A stretch of DNA of 6,592 nucleotides from an uncultured Alcaligenaceae bacterium. Lineage in GTDB: Bacteria > Pseudomonadota > Gammaproteobacteria > Burkholderiales > Burkholderiaceae_B. The notes beneath the pieces are model-generated. The model searched no databases and had not been told where the DNA came from. It saw only the letters and a list, made by a program, of their open reading frames with translations. Position numbers and translations under genes: made by a program. The DNA lies in the NCBI GenBank assembly GCA_937897265.1, contig CALCPT010000427.1:1-6592 (forward strand). The letters run 5' to 3'. Each line of letters opens with the position of its first letter. Position 1 is the first letter of the stretch. This document shows positions 1 through 4,905 of the stretch, piece by piece.

Positions 1-652
1 TCAGACGCTTGAGAGTCAGCATGTGGCCGTTGGCGGCTACATGTCCACCGTCGAAGGCTCAATCAAACTCAAAGGCACGACCGTCACCAAACCAGGCCCG
101 GACCGCATGATGGTGTTTCAAGAGTTCGATCAACTCTTGCCCTGGAAAACCGTACTTGAAAATGTGATGTTTCCGTTGACCGCGAGTGGCACTCTGCGTG
201 GTGCGGCAGCGCGCGAACGTGCGCTTGCTTACATCGAAAAAGTGAATCTCTCAAAGTTTGCCAATAGCTATCCACACACCCTATCGGGTGGCATGAAGCA
301 GCGCGTGTCGATCGCACGCGGTATGGCAATGGAGCCTGACATTCTGCTAATGGATGAACCTTTCGCAGCGCTTGATTCACTGACTCGTCGCAAAATGCAA
401 GATGAATTGATGCAACTGTGGGACGAGACACACTTCACCGTCTTGTTCGTCACACACTCAATCCCCGAGGCGATTCGTCTGGGCAATCGCATTTTGCTGC
501 TGACGCCACATCCGGGCCAGGTAAAGGCTGAGATCAACAGTTTGCCTCGACATCATTCAGATCTAGCGGCCGAAAAAGAACTCGAAGAAAAAATTAACGA
601 TATGTTGTTTACCCAGCAAGACATTCAAGCGCATGAGGTGCAACATGGCTAA
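1..652 (+). CDS. ABC transporter ATP-binding protein, nitrate/sulfonate/taurine type (5' partial)
   Basis: Cytoplasmic ATPase subunit of an importer in the SsuB/TauB/NrtD class; it powers uptake through the permease encoded next. The reading frame is open from base 2, so 216 residues are visible and the N-terminus, including Walker A, lies beyond the left edge. Counting from the GTG at base 23, the Q-loop is VFQEF (Q33), the ABC signature LSGGMKQR starts at residue 87, Walker B ILLMDE is at 107-112, the D-loop ALD is at 116-118 and the switch histidine is H145 in VTHS. The PGPDRMMVFQ context and the LLLTPHPGQV stretch near the C-terminus are typical of this subfamily. The GTG at 23 is not taken as the start, since a protein begun there would lack Walker A. 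The stop overlaps the permease start by 8 bases, implying an operon and translational coupling. The family is secure; the substrate is unknown. Confidence 0.93.
   Translation, partial: QTLESQHVAVGGYMSTVEGSIKLKGTTVTKPGPDRMMVFQEFDQLLPWKTVLENVMFPLTASGTLRGAAARERALAYIEKVNLSKFANSYPHTLSGGMKQRVSIARGMAMEPDILLMDEPFAALDSLTRRKMQDELMQLWDETHFTVLFVTHSIPEAIRLGNRILLLTPHPGQVKAEINSLPRHHSDLAAEKELEEKINDMLFTQQDIQAHEVQHG
635..640 (+). promoter_or_regulatory. Ribosome binding site deciding the permease start
   Basis: GAGGTG lies 4 bases before the ATG at 645, inside the last codons of the ATPase gene. The earlier in-frame ATG at 633 has no comparable purine-rich site at the right distance, so 645 is preferred. This is a motif reading only. 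Confidence 0.55.
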
Positions 653-1511
653 GCACAGCGATCGCCCCGAGATCTATCGGACGCCCGAACCTTACAGTGC
701 CGTGGGCGTGGTTGAGAAACCTCTGTCCTTGCTTGAGCGCCTCGGTAACAATACGGCGTTACGCCGTGTGCTGTTGCTCGCTGTGCTCGCCGCTATTTGG
801 CAGATCTACGCACAGCACTTAAACAACGAGTTGCTGTTTCCAACGTTTTCAGCAACGATGCAGGCGCTCTTTACCGGCATTATGTCCGGCGGCCTACTCG
901 CTAAAGCTTGGACGTCAATCAGCGTGCTGTTGATTGGCTATGCCTGCGGGATTGCCTTAGCCGCCCTACTCACCGTGCTGGCCATCACAACCCGCATTGG
1001 CACCGACATCCTTGAAACACTGACTGCGATGTTCAACCCCTTACCGGCCATTGCGTTACTGCCTCTAGCATTGATCTGGTTTGGCTTGGGCGAAGGCAGC
1101 TTGGTCTTTGTACTCATCCATTCTGTGCTGTGGGCGGTTGCACTCAACACCCATTCTGGCTTTATGTCGGTGTCACTCACCATGCGAATGGTTGGCCGCA
1201 ATTATGGTTTAACTGGCTTTGCCTACGTACGTAGCATTTTGATTCCAGCCGCTTTTCCTAGCATCTTGTCGGGGCTCAAAATGGGTTGGGCCTTTGCCTG
1301 GCGCACCCTCATCGCCGCAGAACTGGTCTTTGGCGTCAGTTCGGGCTCGGGAGGCCTCGGTTGGTTTATTTATCAAAACAAAAATTTGCTTGAAATACCC
1401 AGCGTGTTTGCTGGGCTCTTCATGGTGATTTTTATCGGGCTGATTGTTGAAAACTTTATTTTCAAAGTGATCGAACGTGCCACGATCCGCAAATGGGGCA
1501 TGCAGACCTAG
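645..1511 (+). CDS. ABC transporter permease, SsuC/TauC-like (MetI-like fold)
   Basis: Inner-membrane channel subunit, 288 residues from the ATG at 645, a normal length for the family. About 40 polar N-terminal residues precede a first hydrophobic segment near 40-57; further segments are near 90-115, 128-147, 150-170, 215-232 and 252-275, giving about six membrane spans. The cytoplasmic EAA-type loop that docks on the ATPase lies around 180-212: glycine G188, then ILIP (198-201) and AAFPSILSGLKMGWAFAW, as expected for nitrate/sulfonate/taurine permeases. The usual E-A-A residues are replaced (MVGRNYG), which is not rare in this group. The gene overlaps the ATPase by 8 bases. It converges on the substrate-binding protein gene on the other strand, only 38 bases away. 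Transport role is secure; substrate is not predicted. Confidence 0.93.
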   Translation: MAKHSDRPEIYRTPEPYSAVGVVEKPLSLLERLGNNTALRRVLLLAVLAAIWQIYAQHLNNELLFPTFSATMQALFTGIMSGGLLAKAWTSISVLLIGYACGIALAALLTVLAITTRIGTDILETLTAMFNPLPAIALLPLALIWFGLGEGSLVFVLIHSVLWAVALNTHSGFMSVSLTMRMVGRNYGLTGFAYVRSILIPAAFPSILSGLKMGWAFAWRTLIAAELVFGVSSGSGGLGWFIYQNKNLLEIPSVFAGLFMVIFIGLIVENFIFKVIERATIRKWGMQT

Positions 1512-1549
1512 CTTCAGCCCACACGCCTGAGTTGCCGTGAACGCTAGCC
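1512..1549. other. Short convergent intergenic gap, no clear terminator
   Basis: Thirty-eight bases separate the stop codons of two converging genes. The only symmetry is CTAGC near 1508-1512 facing GCTAG at 1543-1547, a 5-base pairing with a 30-base loop and no T-tract. A bidirectional rho-independent terminator is therefore not evident; the two transcripts may overlap at their 3' ends. Confidence 0.5.
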
Positions 1550-2554
1550 TTAGTTGCCAGCGCTCACGTCAGCTCCGCTTAAAAATAAATCACCGATTGA
1601 AGCGGGACGATTTTTAAGCGAGCCGATTTCGTGCATGAATAAGGCATATTTCATGACGTTTTCGGGTTGAAGCGTATATTTGGTGCTCGGGTCATTCAAG
1701 ATCGCCAACATATCGCTAGCCGAACCTGCCCCACCACCCATTGAATCGAGCAAGACTTTTACCGCAGCATCTTTGTCTTGCATGATCAGAGCTTGCGCCT
1801 CTTTCAACGCCTTAACGAAGGCCGCATACACCTTAGGATTTTGATCTTGAAACTTTTGTGTCGTTGAGATCATGGTGAAAGTGGTCGAGCCACCCATCAC
1901 ATCATCCGAATTCATAATTGTACGCACACCAGGCTCTTTGAGCTCGCGCTGGTCAAGCGGTGCTGACGCAAAGTGAGCCGAAATGGTTTTACCTGACAGT
2001 AACGCCGCTGCGGCATCAGAATGATTCATGGTCACGGTATACGGGTCAAATCTAAAGGCCTCTGCTTTACCGTATTTTTTGACAGCGTACATCTGCATCA
2101 CAATCGAAGGGATCGACGATTTGACCGAGGTCACGGCGATTTTGTCACCCGCCCTGAGGTTGTCAATCGTTTGCAAATGTTCGGCCCGAGTATTCAACCG
2201 CATTGGCATCGAACTCATCGAGGCGACACCCTTCACATTGGCGCCCCCTTTTGTTTTATCCCACAAAATCAAAAATGATGGCGGGCCAGCTGAAATAAAA
2301 TCGGCCGAGCCCGACAGTAAGGCATCAATCATGCCAGCGGGCCCACCGATATTTGACCAATTCACTTTGACTTTGACGCCAGCCTGCTCAGCGTGCTTCT
2401 CAATCAGATTATTTGCTTTCATCATGTGTAGGGGTAAAAAACCAAAGCCACCTGCACCAAGAGGAACACGCAACTCACTGACTTCGGCTCGCACCGTACT
2501 TGCGCACGCGAGCAATACAAGAGTTGTCAATAGCTGAAGAGATTTGTTTTTCAT
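1550..2554 (-). CDS. ABC transporter substrate-binding protein, NMT1/SsuA-like
   Basis: Periplasmic solute receptor of 334 residues, usual for the nitrate/sulfonate/taurine/thiamine-precursor binding-protein class. The N-terminus is a signal peptide: KNK, a hydrophobic stretch (residues 7-17), then VRA with likely cleavage after A23. C17 in LLAC could be a weak lipobox, so a lipoprotein is a less likely alternative. The mature part begins LRVPLGAGGFGFLPL, a first strand and ligand loop, followed by NIGGPAGMIDALLSGSADF (about 68-86) and an AGPPSFLILW segment, the hallmark order of this fold (gene-dose or 'sgsaDf' region). A strong GGAGG site precedes the ATG. The neighbouring ATPase and permease on the opposite strand belong to the same transporter class, so this is probably their receptor; that pairing is inference. 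It starts 33 bases after the DUF3300 stop and may share its transcript. Ligand unknown. Confidence 0.9.
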   Translation of the reverse strand: MKNKSLQLLTTLVLLACASTVRAEVSELRVPLGAGGFGFLPLHMMKANNLIEKHAEQAGVKVKVNWSNIGGPAGMIDALLSGSADFISAGPPSFLILWDKTKGGANVKGVASMSSMPMRLNTRAEHLQTIDNLRAGDKIAVTSVKSSIPSIVMQMYAVKKYGKAEAFRFDPYTVTMNHSDAAAALLSGKTISAHFASAPLDQRELKEPGVRTIMNSDDVMGGSTTFTMISTTQKFQDQNPKVYAAFVKALKEAQALIMQDKDAAVKVLLDSMGGGAGSASDMLAILNDPSTKYTLQPENVMKYALFMHEIGSLKNRPASIGDLFLSGADVSAGN

Positions 2555-2563
2555 AGTTTGTCG

Positions 2564-2568
2564 CCTCC
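2564..2568 (-). promoter_or_regulatory. Strong ribosome binding site of the substrate-binding protein
   Basis: On the - strand this reads GGAGG, 9 bases before the ATG at 2554. It is the best Shine-Dalgarno match in the window, fitting a binding protein made in excess over its membrane partners, and it fixes the start. Confidence 0.75.
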
Positions 2569-2587
2569 AAAGGATGGTTTGATTTTA

Positions 2588-3676
2588 TCAGTGGCGACGC
2601 GAACCGTTGCGGCCGCCATTTGCGTTCGAGGTGGTTGCAGGACGCACACCATTGTGATTTCCTGTCGCCTGAACCGCCGGGATGCCACCCGCATGGTTGT
2701 GCGTATATTGCTGTGCGTGTTGTCGCGCTTGATTCAAGTGCTGTTGCGCGGCGGGCGTTACGCCGTGGTTGGGATAGCGATATGGGACGTTGTACCGATG
2801 CGCACCGTTATACGCCCAGTAGCTAGCACCGCCCACGCGCGCAGGATAACGATAGCCCGGCGCGTTATACAAGGTATTAAAGCGGTTGTAATAGCCGTTG
2901 TTAATATAAATCGAGCCATAGCCCCAGTAAGGCGTAGCCCACAGGGCGACTCCTGCACCGACACCAACGCCAAAGGCCATCGCACCCCAACCGGGGTTAT
3001 AGACTGCATAGGGCTGATAGGCAGGATACGGCCACGGGCCGTACACCACCATGGGGTTATACGTGGGTACGTACACAATGTCTGGGTTGGTCGGCATGAT
3101 GATGATATTTGAGAGGGGGTCAGTTGAGACCACCATCTGCGTGCCCGATTGCAAATTACCAGTCTGCCGTGCATGCGAACGTAACGCTTGTACAGCCTGC
3201 ATCAACTCAGAAGGTTGCACCAAATAGGCGTCACCCAGACGGTGAGTCCATTCAAGTTGATTCCCCAATAGCTTTAAGGCATCAGGAAAATGCACTAACG
3301 ACTTCACACTATTGTCCCAGCGCTGTTGCGCCAGGGCCGCCTCAAATGCGCTACCGGTTAAGCGATTGTTCTGCAACCAAATCGTGGCCGAAGCAACTTC
3401 AAGCGGGTAGGTAGCTGCCATCAGCATCTGGGCTAGTAGCCCATCGGGATATAACGCCACGGGTGCGACCAAGGCTTGCAATTCAGGCAGAGAAATAATA
3501 TTGGCTTGGCCGCTAGGCGGATTGACAGGCTGTACCGGTACTTGAGCAAGGGGCGTCATTAGCGGGGCAGTACTCTGGACAACCGGCAAAGGCGTTGCCG
3601 GGGTTTGTGCCCACACACTCGCCACAAAAAGCCACGAAACCCCAAAACACGCAGACCAACACGTTTGCCGACTCAT
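2588..3676 (-). CDS. DUF3300 family secreted protein
   Basis: A 362-residue protein of the DUF3300 family, whose function is not established. Residues 1-23 form a signal peptide with likely cleavage at SVWA/Q, followed by a proline/valine-rich stretch to about residue 58. The recognisable domain runs from about 62 to 230: LPELQALVAPVALYPDGLLA, then the ATYPLEV and SVKSLVHFPD motifs, a helix-rich middle, and IIIMPTNPDIVYVPTYNP, after which the protein becomes rich in Tyr, Pro and Trp. Residues 230-246 are a glycine-patterned hydrophobic segment (GAMAFGVGVGAG) that could insert in or touch a membrane. The C-terminal 115 residues are rich in Tyr, Asn, Gly, His and Gln and end in RNGSRRH. This points to an exported envelope protein, possibly surface- or outer-membrane-associated. 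A weak AGG precedes the ATG by 9 bases. It lies 166 bases after the Bug gene and 33 before the ABC receptor. Confidence 0.88.
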   Translation of the reverse strand: MSRQTCWSACFGVSWLFVASVWAQTPATPLPVVQSTAPLMTPLAQVPVQPVNPPSGQANIISLPELQALVAPVALYPDGLLAQMLMAATYPLEVASATIWLQNNRLTGSAFEAALAQQRWDNSVKSLVHFPDALKLLGNQLEWTHRLGDAYLVQPSELMQAVQALRSHARQTGNLQSGTQMVVSTDPLSNIIIMPTNPDIVYVPTYNPMVVYGPWPYPAYQPYAVYNPGWGAMAFGVGVGAGVALWATPYWGYGSIYINNGYYNRFNTLYNAPGYRYPARVGGASYWAYNGAHRYNVPYRYPNHGVTPAAQQHLNQARQHAQQYTHNHAGGIPAVQATGNHNGVRPATTSNANGGRNGSRRH

Positions 3677-3842
3677 GTGTACTCGCCTAATCGAAATACA
3701 AGCAATACTTGCAGGCTCTTACAGCGCTCCTCGCAAGCTGAACAGGTTCAGTGTAGATCCAGAACGCGTGCGCGATCGAGCCAGACACTGCTTGATGCTT
3801 CAAAAACAAATGTCAGTTGGTTACAAAGCCTTTGATCAGCAT
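3677..3842 (-). other. Intergenic region between the Bug and DUF3300 genes, likely promoter region
   Basis: At 166 bases this is the longest non-coding stretch. It should hold the end of the aconitase/Bug transcript and a promoter for DUF3300. I see no hairpin followed by a T-tract after the Bug stop. No hexamer pair matches the sigma-70 consensus with 16-18 spacing: TTGCGA (- strand, near 3732-3737) is an acceptable -35 by itself, but nothing at the right distance resembles TATAAT. The one ordered element is the inverted repeat at 3738-3751. Confidence 0.4.
3738..3751. promoter_or_regulatory. 14-base perfect inverted repeat, candidate operator
   Basis: CTGAAC and GTTCAG face each other around a 2-base centre (AG on the + strand). 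The site is centred about 68 bases upstream of the DUF3300 start, where an activator or repressor could act. Its short centre makes it a better protein-binding dyad than an RNA hairpin. The regulator is not identifiable, and a 14-base dyad could also be chance. Confidence 0.3.
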
Positions 3843-4856
3843 TTACTCAGCCTTGATCCCCGACGTCTCGATGGTTTTTTTCCATAAAGCGAAGTCTTTT
3901 TGGATCACCTCGGCAAACTGCGCAGGCGTTCCCAAAAAAGGCTCGAGACCCAGTGCCTGAAAACGGGTACGCGTGTCGGGGTGACCTAAAAAACGATTGA
4001 TTTCAGCATTAAGTTGATTCACCACTTCGGAGGGGGTACCCGTTGGCGCAAATAAACCAATCCAATAATTCACCTCAAAGCCCGGATAACCCGACTCAGC
4101 AATCGTCGGGACATCGGGTAAAGACGCCGAACGTGCAGCGCTGCTGACTGAAATTGGCTTCAAGCGCCCGCTTTTGATATGAGCAATCGATGAGGCGATG
4201 CCCGTAAACATTAAGGAGGTTTCCCCGCTGACGGTAGCAACGACAGCTGGCGTACTGCCTTTGTAGGGCACATGCAGCAAATCGGTTGCAGTCAACTGAC
4301 GAAACAGCTCGGCCGTCAAATGGGGTGATGTCCCCACACCAGCTGAGGCGTACTTCATGTCGCCTGGCTTCGACTTGGCGAGCGCTACCAACTCACTCAG
4401 CGTATTAGCCGCCACGGCCGGGTGCACGACCAGCACATCATTCGAATAACCAATCAAGGCAATTGGCATGAAACTTTTAAACGGATCATACGTAATATTT
4501 TTATATAAAAATGGGTTGATCGCGATGATGCCGGTGCCTGCCACTAATAACGTATAACCATTGGGTACCGCCTTCGCAACTAGATCAGCGCCGATGATGC
4601 CACTTGCACCCGCACGATTCTCAACGATCACTTGTCGCCCAAAACTATCGCCTAACTTTTGCGCCGTCAGTCGAGCCACCGTGTCAGTCGAGCCCGCTGC
4701 CGATTGCGGCACAACGAACGTGATTGAACGATTGGGAAAATCAGTCTGCGACCATGCCGCGCAGCTCAGAGACCACAGCGCGCACACTAACAAGCGACGA
4801 ATTCTCGACTTCAACAATAGTTGCCTACCTGCAAAGCTGCGAATCATCATTTTCAT
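3843..4856 (-). CDS. Bug/TctC-family tripartite tricarboxylate transporter receptor
   Basis: Periplasmic solute-binding protein of 337 residues, standard length for the Bug (Bordetella uptake gene) family; members bind carboxylates such as citrate, dicarboxylates, some amino acids and aromatic acids. A signal peptide with a long basic start (RSFAGRQLLLKSRIRR) and core LLVCALWSLSCAA is probably cut after S36 (AWS/QTDFP). The family signature follows: FPNRSITFVVPQSAAGSTDTVAR (about 40-62), whose SAAGSTD loop holds the ligand carboxylate in known structures, then VENRAGASGIIGA, DLVAKAVPNGYTLL, YASAGVGTSPHLTAELF, HVPYKGSTPA, LPDVPTIAESGYPGFEV and WIGLFAPTGTP. Two starts are possible: the first ATG, 4 bases from GGAG, or the third codon, 10 bases away; the signal peptide is unaffected. 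It lies 49 bases after the aconitase stop, so the two are probably co-transcribed. No TctA/TctB subunits are in the window, as is common for orphan Bug receptors. The exact ligand is unknown. Confidence 0.93.
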   Translation of the reverse strand: MKMMIRSFAGRQLLLKSRIRRLLVCALWSLSCAAWSQTDFPNRSITFVVPQSAAGSTDTVARLTAQKLGDSFGRQVIVENRAGASGIIGADLVAKAVPNGYTLLVAGTGIIAINPFLYKNITYDPFKSFMPIALIGYSNDVLVVHPAVAANTLSELVALAKSKPGDMKYASAGVGTSPHLTAELFRQLTATDLLHVPYKGSTPAVVATVSGETSLMFTGIASSIAHIKSGRLKPISVSSAARSASLPDVPTIAESGYPGFEVNYWIGLFAPTGTPSEVVNQLNAEINRFLGHPDTRTRFQALGLEPFLGTPAQFAEVIQKDFALWKKTIETSGIKAE

Positions 4857-4860
4857 CTCT

Positions 4861-4864
4861 CTCC
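4861..4864 (-). promoter_or_regulatory. Ribosome binding site of the Bug gene
   Basis: On the - strand GGAG (within CCGGAGAGAG) lies 4 bases before the ATG at 4856 and 10 bases before the ATG at 4850. Neither distance is ideal, so it does not settle which of the closely spaced ATGs (codons 1, 3 and 4) is used. Confidence 0.5.
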
Positions 4865-4872
4865 GGTCAGCC

Positions 4873-4898
4873 TAGCCGTTCGATCCAGCGGACGGCCA
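4873..4898 (-). other. Imperfect hairpin in the aconitase-Bug gap
   Basis: On the - strand TGGCCGT and ACGGCTA can pair over 7 positions (one G-U) around a 12-base loop. It sits just after the aconitase stop and is not followed by a T-run, so it is not an intrinsic terminator. It could serve as a 3' end stabilised by processing between the two genes, or may be chance. Confidence 0.2.
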
Positions 4899-4905
4899 AA
4901 CAACG

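Noticed and set aside
23..652. GTG at base 23 as the start of the ATPase
   Set aside because: The frame is open to the window edge, and a protein starting here would lack Walker A while keeping all later ATPase motifs intact, so the gene must begin upstream.
2028..2537. A 169-codon open frame on the + strand
   Set aside because: Antisense to the substrate-binding protein gene, with no domain and no ribosome site; a shadow.
2582..2587. TAAAAT on the - strand as a -10 box for the receptor gene
   Set aside because: The hexamer 17 bases upstream (GCAACG) does not resemble a -35 box, and the A/T run sits on the DUF3300 stop codon, so chance is likely.
2558..3112. A 184-codon open frame on the + strand
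   Set aside because: It lies antisense to DUF3300, has Arg/Val/Ile-rich composition typical of a shadow frame, and no recognisable motif.
3738..3751. The dyad as a LexA (SOS) box
   Set aside because: The CTG and CAG ends are 8 bases apart, not the 10 of the classical proteobacterial site, and the inner bases do not fit.
3831..3842. Terminator just after the Bug stop codon
   Set aside because: The only nearby symmetry is CAAAG-G-CTTTG, whose one-base loop cannot form a hairpin stem of useful length, and no T-tract follows it.
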